A stretch of DNA of 64,000 bases, taken from positions 62,001 to 126,000 of the forward strand of contig NZ_JAXOFX010000010.1 in NCBI RefSeq assembly GCF_034427655.1, read 5' to 3'. The first letter of the stretch is position 1; every line of letters begins with the position of its first letter. Below, in pieces: positions 8,176 through 17,306 of the stretch. The translations under genes and the position numbers were made by a program. The DNA is from Robertmurraya_A mangrovi (GTDB lineage: Bacteria > Bacillota > Bacilli > Bacillales > Cytobacillaceae). The notes under the pieces are model-generated. The model did not search any database and had not been told where the DNA came from. It saw nothing but the letters and a program-made list of their open reading frames with translations.

Positions 8176-11100
8176 TTAATTCATAAACACAAATTCTGTC
8201 CTACTACCTGTTTGAGCCGAGTACACTTCTAATCTAGCATCAATTCGTTCTTTCAACTCTGGTACGTGGGAGATGATTCCGACAAGACGACCACTGCTTT
8301 GGATATCGATTAATGCTTCAATGGCTTGATCTAATGATTCCGGGTCTAGTGTTCCAAATCCTTCGTCAATGAACATCGTTTCTAGAGAAACTCCACCCGC
8401 GTATTGCTGGACGACATCTGCTAGTCCTAATGCAAGGGAAAGTGCCGCCTTAAAGCTTTCCCCACCAGACAATGTTTTGACGTGTCTCTCTTGACCGGTA
8501 TATTGGTCAAATACAAGCAATTCCAGCCCACTTTGTACATTACCCTTCGATCGGTCTGTTTTTCTTAAAAGTTGGTATCTTCCGCTCGTCATTTTGGATA
8601 GTCGACCGTTTGCATTTTGTAAAATGTCATCTAAAAATGCGGCTAAAACAAATCGTTCAAATGTAACTCGGTACGTGTTCTGTCCCTTAGCGATTTCAAA
8701 TAAGTGTCCAACGAGCTTGTATCGATCTTCTAATGTTTTAATATGTTCATTAATAGAAGTAATTTTATCTCGAACATCTTCATTATCACGTTTTTTCATA
8801 AATAATTGGTTGTACTGCTCATTTAATTCTGTTATTTCTTTATTTGCTTCAGCAAATGCCGCATTTAATCCCTCTAAATCAGGCTCTTTTGCATCTTGAA
8901 GCAACAGCGTCAACTCGTTAAAACGGTCGGTAACGGATCTTAGTTCCTCACGGTACCTGCGAATTTGCATTTCTAATTGTTGAATCTGTGAATCGCTTCT
9001 CTTTGCTCCGTGATAAGATCCATAGTTCTCAAATCCTTGAGAGGACATCTTTTCAACAAAAGCGGCTTTTTCAACATTTAGCGCTTGTTCTTTCTCTTTA
9101 ACAAATTGGGAAACCGTGTTGTAACCTTCCTGTTTTGAAGCGTGTTCCTTTGCCGTTTCCTGAAATTCTTTTTGAGTTTGTTCTAACAGCTTTAATAATG
9201 TCTCATGGCGTACAGTCGCTTTTTTCCACTCTAACTCAAAAGCCTCCACCGAACGTAAATGCTCAGGTAAGCTAGTTAGCATACGATTTAAATTTGTATT
9301 TTTTTCAGTAAAGGCAATCGTCTGGTTGTTTAGCTTTTCCGTTAACTCATGAATGAAATTCGCAGCTAGCTCTTTTTCTTTTTGTCCCTTTTCAAGGTTG
9401 GCGTTGATTTTCTCCAGTTTTAACATCTTAGCCTGCAGCTCTTTTTGAGTCCCCAGTAACTCATCTCTTTGGCTGATCACCGTATTTTTAACGGTAGATA
9501 GTTCATCTAGAGTAAAATGTTCTCTTCCCTTTTTGATTTCATCCGCTAATTCTTGTACGGCCATATCAACAGTGGAAACTTCTGAACGGGCCTCATACAA
9601 GGCGGACTCAGCACGAGATTTCTCTAACTCAAGCTCAGCACCTTGCTTTTTAGCAGCCTTTAAATCCTCTTCTGTTGGAATGTCAGCACCTAAGGAAGTA
9701 GCTAAATGAGGATGCTGTTCCGAACCACATACCGGACATGCTTCCCCGTCGTGAAGGTGACTGGCCAAAATGGACGCTTGTCCCTTCAACCATTTATTTT
9801 CTAAGTCTTCTAGTAGAATCTTAGCGTCCTTTAGCCTTGAATCGACTTGATTAAATATCCCCGATCTAACGGATAATGTTTGTGTAGCTACTTTTTGACG
9901 CTCCATCTGTTTTTCTAGTTTCACTAATAAATCAAGCTCACTAGAATATTTCTCGACTTTCCGTTCGTTTTCCAAAAAGGTAAGCTGACTTTTTTCAATC
10001 ATGCTTTTCTCTTCCGCTAGTGATTGAAGTGCCTCTTCAATTCTCTTCAGTCGATCCTCAGAGGAACTCTTTAACGTCTTTGTTTCATTTAGTTCTTTTT
10101 CTAAATGGCTCACTTCTTTTTGGATAACAGCAAAGGATTGAACATCTTCCTTCATATGCTGTAACTGATTGACCGCTTCTTGAGCTGATTTGCGTTCATC
10201 TTCTCGGTCTTTCTCTTTTAACCATGCTTCTTCACGACTTTTTAATAAAAGAGTTAAAGATTCTAAATGACTTTTTCTTGCCTCTAAATCTTTATTTCCT
10301 TCGTCCAATTCTCTTTTTAGACGATGACAAAGCTCTTCTTGTTGAGCGAGTAGGGCTGCCTTTTGAGCTGAAACGATTTCTTGCTCTTTTAATTGGTAAA
10401 CCTCTTTGTCTGCTTCAAGTTGCTGTTTTCTTAAGCCTAACTCTTCTCTAGACTTTAATTGCTTCGCTAAATTTTCGGCTTCAAACAATTTTTGCTGAAG
10501 CTGATCTCGTGAAGCTTGCTTTTTTGCCACTTCTTCAGCTAACTTCGTTAATTGCTCACTCATCAATGTAAGTTCATCTAATAGCAATGGAAAAATCAAT
10601 GTATCATTTACACTGTTCGCTTCCACATAATTCTTCAGTTCATCCGAATAAAGGGCATGAATTCGCTTAATCGCAGAATGTCGGTCTTCCACTTGCTTTT
10701 CAACAGCCACTTTCAGCTCTGTTGCTTCTATTCTTAACTTTTCTTCAACCTTTTTATATATTTCTGTATGAAACAATCTTTGTAAAATAACTTCTTTATC
10801 TTTACTATCTGATGTTAAAAGCTTACGGAACTCCCCTTGTGGAATCATTAAAATTTGTCTGAACTGATTGCTGTCAATTAACATAATTTCTTTAATTTTT
10901 TCATCCACATCACGTACATTTGCTGCTAGAAGAAGTTTTTCACCTACATCGTTAAAGACGTAAAGTTCAGCTTTCGCTCCGATTGTCCTTACGCCATCTC
11001 CTCGTTCTTTCTTTTTATCTTGTTGAGGAGAACGAGTAATAAAATAATTTTTGCCTCGGAGGGAAAATTGCAAACTAACTTCTGTTAACAGCTCATCTTT

Positions 11101-11313
11101 CGCAAATTGACTTCTTAGTTCCGGTCCGCTTCGGTCTTCCCCACTTGCTTTCCCGTAAATAGCATAACTAATGGCATCAAAAATCGTAGTCTTCCCTGAA
11201 CCAGTTTTACCTGAAATAACAAACATCGTCCGGTTTCCAAGCGAGGTAAAGTCAATCATTTCTACTCCTGCATAAGGTCCAAATGCTTGCATCGAAAGCT
11301 TTATCGGCCTCAT
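8176..11313 (-). CDS. sbcC: Exonuclease subunit SbcC
   Basis: Large SMC/Rad50-like ATPase subunit of the SbcCD nuclease, which cleaves hairpins and processes double-strand ends. 1045 aa. Walker A is GKTGSGKTTIFDAISYAIYG at the N terminus; a long coiled coil follows, interrupted near residue 523 by the zinc-hook CPVCGSEQHPH; after the second coiled coil come the signature motif TLSGGESFKAALSLALGLAD and Walker B MFIDEGFGTLDPESLD. It overlaps sbcD by 4 bp (ATGA), so translation is coupled. Confidence 0.96.
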   Translation of the reverse strand: MRPIKLSMQAFGPYAGVEMIDFTSLGNRTMFVISGKTGSGKTTIFDAISYAIYGKASGEDRSGPELRSQFAKDELLTEVSLQFSLRGKNYFITRSPQQDKKKERGDGVRTIGAKAELYVFNDVGEKLLLAANVRDVDEKIKEIMLIDSNQFRQILMIPQGEFRKLLTSDSKDKEVILQRLFHTEIYKKVEEKLRIEATELKVAVEKQVEDRHSAIKRIHALYSDELKNYVEANSVNDTLIFPLLLDELTLMSEQLTKLAEEVAKKQASRDQLQQKLFEAENLAKQLKSREELGLRKQQLEADKEVYQLKEQEIVSAQKAALLAQQEELCHRLKRELDEGNKDLEARKSHLESLTLLLKSREEAWLKEKDREDERKSAQEAVNQLQHMKEDVQSFAVIQKEVSHLEKELNETKTLKSSSEDRLKRIEEALQSLAEEKSMIEKSQLTFLENERKVEKYSSELDLLVKLEKQMERQKVATQTLSVRSGIFNQVDSRLKDAKILLEDLENKWLKGQASILASHLHDGEACPVCGSEQHPHLATSLGADIPTEEDLKAAKKQGAELELEKSRAESALYEARSEVSTVDMAVQELADEIKKGREHFTLDELSTVKNTVISQRDELLGTQKELQAKMLKLEKINANLEKGQKEKELAANFIHELTEKLNNQTIAFTEKNTNLNRMLTSLPEHLRSVEAFELEWKKATVRHETLLKLLEQTQKEFQETAKEHASKQEGYNTVSQFVKEKEQALNVEKAAFVEKMSSQGFENYGSYHGAKRSDSQIQQLEMQIRRYREELRSVTDRFNELTLLLQDAKEPDLEGLNAAFAEANKEITELNEQYNQLFMKKRDNEDVRDKITSINEHIKTLEDRYKLVGHLFEIAKGQNTYRVTFERFVLAAFLDDILQNANGRLSKMTSGRYQLLRKTDRSKGNVQSGLELLVFDQYTGQERHVKTLSGGESFKAALSLALGLADVVQQYAGGVSLETMFIDEGFGTLDPESLDQAIEALIDIQSSGRLVGIISHVPELKERIDARLEVYSAQTGSRTEFVFMN

Positions 11314-12458
11314 CGGCGGTCACCTTCCTCTTGAAGCACCTTTTCAATAACCTCTGTCATGACTTCCTTTTTGTCTTCAGTAAACTCAGCAGTAGTCATT
11401 TCTGTGTAAAATTGTTCAAACAATTCTAGTTCCGATTTCTTTTCTTCTCGAACCGATGTAAAAGATTTTTTATCCTTCATATCCTTTAACACTAATTTAC
11501 GCTCTAGATGTAGTACATTTGGATACACTTGACGTAGTTTTTCAATCGGATCCAGGAGCGCCCCTTCATCATGAAGAGTGATTTTTAAATAATCATCTAC
11601 CTTTTCCTTTTCATAAAAACTCGTATCAAGAAGCTCCTCTAGGTACCCGGATAGCTCTCTCATGTCTTGCTTTGGTGCTAAGGAACGATAGCGAATATCA
11701 AAGGTTCCATTCTCTTTCATTTCTACAATAGAAACCGATTTACGCTGCTTCGCTTCAGAAAATGAGTACTTTAATAGAGAGCCAGAATAAAAGATTTTGT
11801 CATGTTTAATCGCATCTGGACTATGTAAGTGACCCAATGCTGTATAGGAAAATGGAGCAAATAAATCTTGCGTTACACACCCCGAACCACCAACGGAAAG
11901 CGTACGTTCAGAATCAGTCGTATTGCCTCCTAGTACAAAGGCATGTCCAACAAAAACGTTCGGTTCATTCGGATTCAAATTTTCTTCGATTTTTCCTATA
12001 ATCGCTTTCATCGCTTCTTGGTGACTATTCACACCCTCTCGATTTAAAGCGTGACGTACATTTCCAGGCTCCGCATATGGAACGAGGTAAAAATTCACAC
12101 CATTAATTTGAACGGGCTTAAATTCGTTTTGGATTTTCCCTGTTAAATAAAAATGGCTGTTGCGATACCATGAGCTTCCAAAATGAAGACGTTCTGCGCT
12201 ATCATGATTTCCCGCAATTGCAACAACAGGTGTTTTTAACTCGACATTGATTTTGAATAGTACTTCATCAAGCAATTCAACCGCGTCTGTCGGTGGTACG
12301 GATCTGTCATACAAATCACCAGCAATGACCACAGCATCTGGCTTTTCTTCTTCTACTAATTGAACAAATTGATTTAACACTTCTCGCTGATCTTCTGTCA
12401 TGTAAATTCCGTGCACCAGCTTCCCCAAGTGCCAATCGGCCGTATGAATAAACTTCAA
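11310..12458 (-). CDS. sbcD: Exonuclease subunit SbcD
   Basis: Mre11-like metallophosphoesterase that forms the SbcCD nuclease with SbcC. 382 aa. Metal-binding motifs are HTADWHLGK, AGDLYDRSVP, AGNHDSAERLHFG, FVGHAFVLGG and ALGHLHSPD, in the usual order. A GTG at 12467 overlaps the RBS GAGGTGA; the TTG at 12458, 6 nt after GAGGTG, gives the family-typical start KFIHTADWHLG. First gene of the sbcDC operon. Confidence 0.96.
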   Translation of the reverse strand: MKFIHTADWHLGKLVHGIYMTEDQREVLNQFVQLVEEEKPDAVVIAGDLYDRSVPPTDAVELLDEVLFKINVELKTPVVAIAGNHDSAERLHFGSSWYRNSHFYLTGKIQNEFKPVQINGVNFYLVPYAEPGNVRHALNREGVNSHQEAMKAIIGKIEENLNPNEPNVFVGHAFVLGGNTTDSERTLSVGGSGCVTQDLFAPFSYTALGHLHSPDAIKHDKIFYSGSLLKYSFSEAKQRKSVSIVEMKENGTFDIRYRSLAPKQDMRELSGYLEELLDTSFYEKEKVDDYLKITLHDEGALLDPIEKLRQVYPNVLHLERKLVLKDMKDKKSFTSVREEKKSELELFEQFYTEMTTAEFTEDKKEVMTEVIEKVLQEEGDRR

Positions 12459-12551
12459 GCTACTCACCTCTTTAAAATATCTACTCTATTAAATATTCTA
12501 TCATTATACCAGACCAAATGTTCGTATGACTTTTACAAATGTTAGAAAAAG

Positions 12552-13019
12552 TTATTCAAATAATCGTACTTGTGGATGTGTCCCTATTTCAATGAGCATC
12601 GTATGCAACTGTGCTCGATGGTGGTAAATATGTGCAACGATTTCAACCAACCACTCAAACCGTGAATACGTGACTCCCCACCAGGAGGTTTTTAATTCAG
12701 TTAAATCTTGCTCTGAGAATGTTGATACTTGTTCTCGTAAAAAATTAAAATTCCTGTCCAATTCTAATCTCATTTCTTCTATTGAATAAGGAATATGATT
12801 TTTATAAAAATCGTTCATTTCTTCTTGTGTTGAGCCTTCCATAATATAATAGTCCGCTGCGTAAATAACAACTATATGTGCTAATAGCTCTCTAATCGTT
12901 CGCTTATTTTCATCAGTCTTTTCATCTAAAAGATTCACATCGATTTGACCCATTAATTCTAGTAGACTTTCGTTTGCCACTTGTAGTTGATGAAAAATGG
13001 ATTTTACATAAAGATTCAT
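12552..13019 (-). CDS. DinB-family protein
   Basis: 155-aa helical protein of the DinB superfamily. The metal-site histidines are suggested by IRELLAHIVVIY and by the late VEIVAHIYHHRAQLH helix. GAGGTG lies 7 nt before the ATG. It is distinct from the DinB protein at 3204-3674. It stands alone on the minus strand between sbcD and csp. Substrate unknown. Confidence 0.82.
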   Translation of the reverse strand: MNLYVKSIFHQLQVANESLLELMGQIDVNLLDEKTDENKRTIRELLAHIVVIYAADYYIMEGSTQEEMNDFYKNHIPYSIEEMRLELDRNFNFLREQVSTFSEQDLTELKTSWWGVTYSRFEWLVEIVAHIYHHRAQLHTMLIEIGTHPQVRLFE

Positions 13020-13069
13020 GACTACACCTCAGTAGAAATTATCGCAGAAATAGGAAAGTCTAGTAAAGT

Positions 13070-13112
13070 TTCATGCAAAAATAAAACAGCCCAACCGGTG
13101 TGGTTGAGCTGT
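13070..13112 (-). terminator. Terminator of csp
   Basis: Hairpin ACAGC-C-CAACC with GGTTG-A-GCTGT (13086-13096 with 13102-13112, one mismatch) followed on the minus strand by TTTTATTTTT. Confidence 0.8.
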
Positions 13113-13131
13113 AGGATTCATTAGTAAGCGA

Positions 13132-13332
13132 TTATTTTTTAGTTACGTTAGCAGCTTGTGGTCCACGAGCACCTTCAATAACTTCAAAAGATACTTCTTG
13201 ACCTTCTTCTAGACTTTTAAATCCTTCAGTTTGGATTGCTGAGTAATGTACGAATACATCGTTTCCGTCTTCAGCTTCGATAAATCCGAAACCTTTTTCA
13301 GCGTTGAACCATTTTACTTTACCGTTTTTCAT
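13132..13332 (-). CDS. csp: Cold-shock protein, CspA family
   Basis: 66-aa single-domain RNA/DNA chaperone with both nucleic-acid-binding motifs, KGFGFIEAE (RNP1) and DVFVHYSAI (RNP2), and the full OB fold. The ATG at 13332 has TAGGAGGA 7-8 nt upstream. A leader of about 150 nt separates it from a good sigma-A promoter at 13486-13514, as is common for cold-inducible csp genes whose leader refolds with temperature. Confidence 0.97.
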   Translation of the reverse strand: MKNGKVKWFNAEKGFGFIEAEDGNDVFVHYSAIQTEGFKSLEEGQEVSFEVIEGARGPQAANVTKK

Positions 13333-13485
13333 AGAAAATAATCCTCCTATTGGCCAAAATCAGCCATGTGTAAATTTCACCATTTACAACGTTTAGCATT
13401 CTTTCAATTACTCTTCCAAACTTGCTATAAAGCGTTTGAACCAAGTCTTGCAAATACATAACACGATGCATAACGGCTAACCTAA

Positions 13486-13514
13486 ATTTATCATCATACA
13501 AAGACTTGTGTCAA
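13486..13514 (-). promoter_or_regulatory. csp promoter and start of long 5' leader
   Basis: Minus strand: -35 TTGACA (13509-13514), 17-bp spacer, -10 ATAAAT (13486-13491). The roughly 150-nt untranslated leader to the csp ATG is typical of cold-shock regulation; I could not assign a specific thermosensor fold. Confidence 0.55.
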
Positions 13515-13608
13515 GGCGATAAACCCAATATTCATGCATGTTTAGACGGTTTTTTTCTCTTCAAATTCCTACGATTTACGACAAAAATACCCATTATTTC
13601 TCTCATCT

Positions 13609-13749
13609 TCATTGACCATTCAATCGTTCTGGAAGACCTTGAATGGACTGGACAACCACATCTAACTTTGCTTCAATTCGATGGAGCAAGTATAGTGTGA
13701 CTACAACCGGAAAGCCTACCTCACTAATGAGGGGAATGAACTGATCCAT
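13609..13749 (-). CDS. yvrJ: YvrJ-family small protein
   Basis: 46-aa protein read directly on the minus strand: MDQFIPLISEVGFPVVVTLY, then LLHRIEAKLDVVVQSIQGLP and ERLNGQ. This is the YvrJ pattern: a short N terminus, one hydrophobic helix and an amphipathic tail. AGGAGG lies about 10 nt upstream. It follows the DUF1659 and DUF2922 genes, the usual Bacillus partners. Function unknown; probably a membrane-associated peptide. Confidence 0.88.
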   Translation of the reverse strand: MDQFIPLISEVGFPVVVTLYLLHRIEAKLDVVVQSIQGLPERLNGQ

Positions 13750-13833
13750 TAGCTTTTTCGCCTCCTGTTCTGATTTAATCATTTGTTCTAGATTATTGAC
13801 ATATTTACAAGTTTCGACATTTACACTGTCAAA

Positions 13834-13864
13834 AGAGCCGGGTTCAACAATCGAAACCGGCTCT
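13834..13864 (-). terminator. Hairpin between DUF2922 gene and yvrJ
   Basis: Inverted repeat AGAGCCGG/CCGGCTCT (13834-13841 with 13857-13864) that may reduce read-through from the DUF2922 gene. Directly after it on the minus strand, TTGACA-17-TGTAAA could be a separate yvrJ promoter. Confidence 0.5.
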
Positions 13865-13875
13865 AGATCCTGGGA

Positions 13876-14091
13876 TTACAATTCGTACTCGGTCACATTT
13901 CGCTCAATGATTTTAGCACCCTTTGATTCTACTAATTTCCCTTTTGTGCTAAAAAATGCATCTGAAGTGATGATTGCATCCATTGCAGCTTTCACCTCTA
14001 CCGGATTAACCGGTTCTTTAGGAAAATCGACCATAATACTTGAAGTCGCACCTGTTTCCGTTAGAAATACTAATTCTAGCGTTTTAGCCAT
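13876..14091 (-). CDS. DUF2922 protein
   Basis: 71 aa, MAKTLELVFLTETG then VDFPKEPVNPVEVKAAM and a NVTEYEL end, matching the DUF2922 pattern. The ATG at 14091 has GGAGGTG 6 nt upstream; a GTG 9 nt earlier overlaps that RBS. It forms a unit with the DUF1659 gene just upstream (37-bp gap) and yvrJ downstream. Function of the trio is unknown. Confidence 0.9.
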   Translation of the reverse strand: MAKTLELVFLTETGATSSIMVDFPKEPVNPVEVKAAMDAIITSDAFFSTKGKLVESKGAKIIERNVTEYEL

Positions 14092-14128
14092 TCCCTTCAC
14101 CTCCTCCCTTATTTATTGTTAAAACCAC

Positions 14129-14347
14129 TTAGTTTACAATTTCAAAATTGTCTGTTCTTTCCACACTCACTAACGCATTTACACTTAAGTTAGCAAGGGC
14201 TTGTCCCGCTTGAAGTAACTGATCGGCTGTAGCCTCTCTACGGATGTTTGAATACGTTTTATTCTTGTAGATTGTTTTACCATTATCGTCCATCCCACCA
14301 TCAAAGACTAAACGTAGTTTGGAACTTAGAATCATTTGTTGTGCCAT
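14129..14347 (-). CDS. DUF1659 protein
   Basis: 72 aa, MAQQMILSSKLRLVFDGG then KTYSNIRREATADQLLQAG, matching DUF1659. The ATG at 14347 follows GGAGGTGAACACA (7-nt spacing). Small beta-rich soluble protein with no signal peptide. First of the DUF1659-DUF2922-YvrJ trio. Confidence 0.9.
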   Translation of the reverse strand: MAQQMILSSKLRLVFDGGMDDNGKTIYKNKTYSNIRREATADQLLQAGQALANLSVNALVSVERTDNFEIVN

Positions 14348-14665
14348 TGTGTTCACCTCCTTCCTCTCACCTTCTTTATACGGAAAAATGGCGAAATCGG
14401 ACATGGTGAATTTTAAATTGGGGATAATAAATTTTTAGATGTTAGATTTTGAAAAAGGTTAGCTAAGTTCAGTGTCAAATAATTTTAAAGAATCCACCCT
14501 CTAGTCTTAAAACAATCATGTTAAAATTTATTTGTTCTAAGGAAAGCAATCGATTGCACAAACATAAGCTTCATTTCTAGTGGTTCTAGAAAAATTTAAT
14601 TCCTTTGGAGGCCTTATATCATTACTACTATCAAGATTTAACCAATCAAATGTAAGGTGAAAAAT
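14348..14665. other. 318-bp divergent intergenic region with no gene
   Basis: Separates the divergent DUF1659 gene and lctP. Apart from the cre-like palindrome at 14545-14558 I see no RNA gene or convincing -35/-10 pair; the stretch is AT-rich with no ORF behind a good RBS. Confidence 0.6.
14545..14558. promoter_or_regulatory. cre-like catabolite element upstream of lctP
   Basis: AGCAATCGATTGCA fits the CcpA consensus TGNAANCGNTNNCA at all fixed positions but the first, and its core GCAATCGATTGC is a perfect palindrome. It lies about 110 bp upstream of lctP, a gene often under carbon control. Confidence 0.5.
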
Positions 14666-16315
14666 ATGAACATTATGCAATTAATCACGGCTTTAACCCC
14701 TATTCTAGCTGTCTTTTTATTTCTTGTTGTTTTTAGGCTGCCTTCTTCAAAAGCAATGCCCATTAGTTTTATCACAACAGCCCTTTTAGCCATTTTTATT
14801 TGGAGAATGGATTTTACTCGAGTGGCTGCAGCTACGATAGAAGGACTCATTATTGCTGTTTCGATCCTTTGGATTGTATTTGGTGCCATTCTTCTCTTAA
14901 ATACACTGTCATTAAGTGGAGCAATGAATACGATTCGAAACGGTTTTACGAACATTACTCCTGATAAACGGATTCAAGCGATTATTATCGCCTGGCTATT
15001 CGGATCCTTTATTGAGGGAGCTGCCGGTTTTGGTACTCCAGCAGCAATTGCCGCACCTATTTTAGTTGCCCTTGGCTTCCCTCCACTTGCCGCTGTTGTA
15101 ACCGCACTTGTGGCAGATTCCAGTGCAGTTACCTTTGGAGCAGTAGGAACGCCTATATTAGTAGGAATTAACCAAGGTCTTCAAGAAGGAGCTTCACTAG
15201 CCCCACAGGTTGCCGAATTCATTGGACCTGTTCCTTTTGAGAACCTGCTAAAAGAAACAGCTGAAACAGCGGTTACGATTGATTTATTCATCGGTACATT
15301 TATACCACTCATTATTGTGGCCCTACTGACTAGATTCTTTGGGAAAAATAAATCTTGGAGAGAAGGCTTAGAGGTTTGGAAATTTGCTCTTGTTGCAGGA
15401 TTTTCCTTTACCATCCCTGCCTATTTCGCTGCCCATTTGCTAGGTCCTGATTTTCCTTCTTTAATAGGAGGATTAATAGGTTTAGTCATCATCATTCCAA
15501 TCACAAAAAAAGGCTGGTTTATTCCTAAAAACACTTGGGATTTCCATGGAAATGATACGAATGATTTGGTAGAAGATCTCGCTGAGGCAAAACAAATGTC
15601 TTTGTTACGTGCTTGGGTCCCGTATATTTTAGTAGCTGTCTTATTAGTCCTCACACGTTTAAAAGTTTTACCCATTAAAGCTTGGCTACAAAGTGTGAAG
15701 ATTGGTATGACGGATATTTTGGGGACAGGAATCAGTAGTAAATTTGAGCCTTTCTATTTACCAGGGACTATTTTTATCCTTGTTGTCCTAATCACCATTT
15801 TTGTTCATGGGATGAACAAGGTTATTGTCAAAAAGACGTTTCATACATCCTTACTGACATTGGGAGGAAGTGCGATTGCACTTGGGACAGCTGTACCTAT
15901 GGTGAGGATTTTTATCAATTCGGGAGTGAATGGGGCAGATCTGATGAGCATGCCGATGGAGCTCGCTTCCCTTATTTCAAATGGAGTCGGAGGGGCTTGG
16001 CCTATCGTAGCACCTTTAATCGGGGCACTTGGTTCTTTTATTTCTGGAAGTGCTACCTTCTCTAATATGATGTTTGCTTTATTCCAGTTTAGCGTAGCGG
16101 AGCAAATTGCCGTAAATCCCATTAACATTCTCTCTGCCCAAGTGCTCGGGGCAAATGCAGGGAATATGGTTTGTGTACTCAATGTAGTAGCTGCAGCATC
16201 CGTCGTTGGACTTGTTGGGAAAGAAGGTACGATCATTCGATATACACTCGGGCCGATGTTATTTTATGTTCTCATGAGTGGATTATTAACGCATATTGTG
16301 ACTTACTTTCTTTAG
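14666..16315 (+). CDS. lctP: L-lactate permease
   Basis: 549-aa LctP/LldP-family proton-lactate symporter in the cytoplasmic membrane with about 13 hydrophobic segments. Diagnostic stretches are SFIEGAAGFGTPAAIAAPIL near residue 115, LVADSSAVTFGAVGTP near 150, and SGSATFSNMMFALFQ and LGANAGNMVCVLNVVAA late in the chain. Starts at the ATG at 14666, 6 nt after AAGGTG; the GTG 9 nt earlier lies in the RBS. Monocistronic, ended by a strong terminator; probable CcpA control through the cre-like site. Confidence 0.95.
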   Translation: MNIMQLITALTPILAVFLFLVVFRLPSSKAMPISFITTALLAIFIWRMDFTRVAAATIEGLIIAVSILWIVFGAILLLNTLSLSGAMNTIRNGFTNITPDKRIQAIIIAWLFGSFIEGAAGFGTPAAIAAPILVALGFPPLAAVVTALVADSSAVTFGAVGTPILVGINQGLQEGASLAPQVAEFIGPVPFENLLKETAETAVTIDLFIGTFIPLIIVALLTRFFGKNKSWREGLEVWKFALVAGFSFTIPAYFAAHLLGPDFPSLIGGLIGLVIIIPITKKGWFIPKNTWDFHGNDTNDLVEDLAEAKQMSLLRAWVPYILVAVLLVLTRLKVLPIKAWLQSVKIGMTDILGTGISSKFEPFYLPGTIFILVVLITIFVHGMNKVIVKKTFHTSLLTLGGSAIALGTAVPMVRIFINSGVNGADLMSMPMELASLISNGVGGAWPIVAPLIGALGSFISGSATFSNMMFALFQFSVAEQIAVNPINILSAQVLGANAGNMVCVLNVVAAASVVGLVGKEGTIIRYTLGPMLFYVLMSGLLTHIVTYFL

Positions 16316-16347
16316 AGAGAAGGATGATTTCCTTCTCTCTTTTTTTA
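16314..16347 (+). terminator. lctP terminator
   Basis: An 11-bp stem AGAGAGAAGGA (16314-16324 with 16330-16340), 5-nt loop, then seven T. Confidence 0.92.
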
Positions 16348-16354
16348 TACAGCC

Positions 16355-17293
16355 CTATTTTACAGCCTTTTCTATAAAATTCGAAAACACTCGCACATGG
16401 TCCAACGTTGAGATATCATGCTCCAATAAAGGAATGAGAACCTTTTTTTGCTCACTGAATGTTTCCTCAATTTCACGCTTATAGGATTGTTCATTTTCCC
16501 TTCTTTTTGCCATAAACGATCCATCCGCCTCTTCAGGAATCAACTTGTTCACGATTACGGTGTTTACATTTAGTTGATGTTGACGTAACGTTTGAATAGC
16601 CTTATGAGTTTCTAAGATAGGTAGTCTTTCAGCGTTTAAAACAAAAATATATTCTGTTGTTTCTTGATTCAGGAGAATTTCTCTTACTCTCATAAACTTG
16701 GTTTTTCGTTCTTGAAGTTTTTCATAGATTGGGTCTTCAATAGGGTCCCCGTCGTTCATCCACTGGTTGTAGTTCTCGTTCACTTTTTGTCTTCTTTGAA
16801 GTAAGCCGTCCATCCAAACTCCCATCAATTCGGGTAAAGTTAATAGTCTAAGGGTATGCCCGGTTGGAGCGGTATCAAAAACGATTGAATCGTAGTTGCG
16901 GCTCTCTTCTAAAATAATGGAGGTGATCCGGTCAAATAATGCAGCCTCTTCTGCTCCAGGTGAAGTCGCAGCCAATTCAATTTGACGGTGTACTTCCTGA
17001 ATCATGGTTGCTTTTACAAGTCCTCTAATATTTTCTTTTACAGATTCAATATACTTTTTAGATTCTTGCTCTGAATTGATTTCAAGGATATCTAAACTTG
17101 GTAACACAGGCGTAATTTCCCCACTTAAGTTCACATGAAATAAATCACCTGTATTGTGAGCGGGATCTGTTGATATTAAAAGAACCTTTTTACCTTCTTT
17201 TGATAGTAGATAAGCTAAAGCAGCCGATGAGGTACTTTTCCCCACTCCACCTTTTCCGCCTACAAAATAAATCTTTTTATGTAAAAATGTCAT
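16355..17293 (-). CDS. ArsA/GET3 (TRC40)-family ATPase
   Basis: 312-aa P-loop ATPase of the ArsA/GET3 group. VGGKGGVGKSTSSAALAYLL is the deviant Walker A with the signature Lys; STDPAHNTGDLF is switch I; VFDTAPTGHTLRLL is switch II. A single ATPase domain without an obvious arsenic cysteine cluster, and no ars genes nearby, argue against arsenite export. The gene lies 13 bp after a small gene ending in Cys-Cys and near cstA; from memory this trio recurs in Bacillaceae, suggesting a role in energising or inserting a membrane partner such as CstA. The ATG at 17293 follows GGGAGGC by 7 nt. Confidence 0.88.
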   Translation of the reverse strand: MTFLHKKIYFVGGKGGVGKSTSSAALAYLLSKEGKKVLLISTDPAHNTGDLFHVNLSGEITPVLPSLDILEINSEQESKKYIESVKENIRGLVKATMIQEVHRQIELAATSPGAEEAALFDRITSIILEESRNYDSIVFDTAPTGHTLRLLTLPELMGVWMDGLLQRRQKVNENYNQWMNDGDPIEDPIYEKLQERKTKFMRVREILLNQETTEYIFVLNAERLPILETHKAIQTLRQHQLNVNTVIVNKLIPEEADGSFMAKRRENEQSYKREIEETFSEQKKVLIPLLEHDISTLDHVRVFSNFIEKAVK

Positions 17294-17306
17294 AATGATA
17301 GCCTCC

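Noticed and set aside
13530..13611. 26-codon minus-strand frame overlapping the yvrJ stop (ATGA)
   Set aside because: Coupled position but no RBS and no recognisable product.
16355..17293. Arsenite pump ATPase ArsA
   Set aside because: Single domain, no visible As-binding cysteine set, and no ars genes adjacent.
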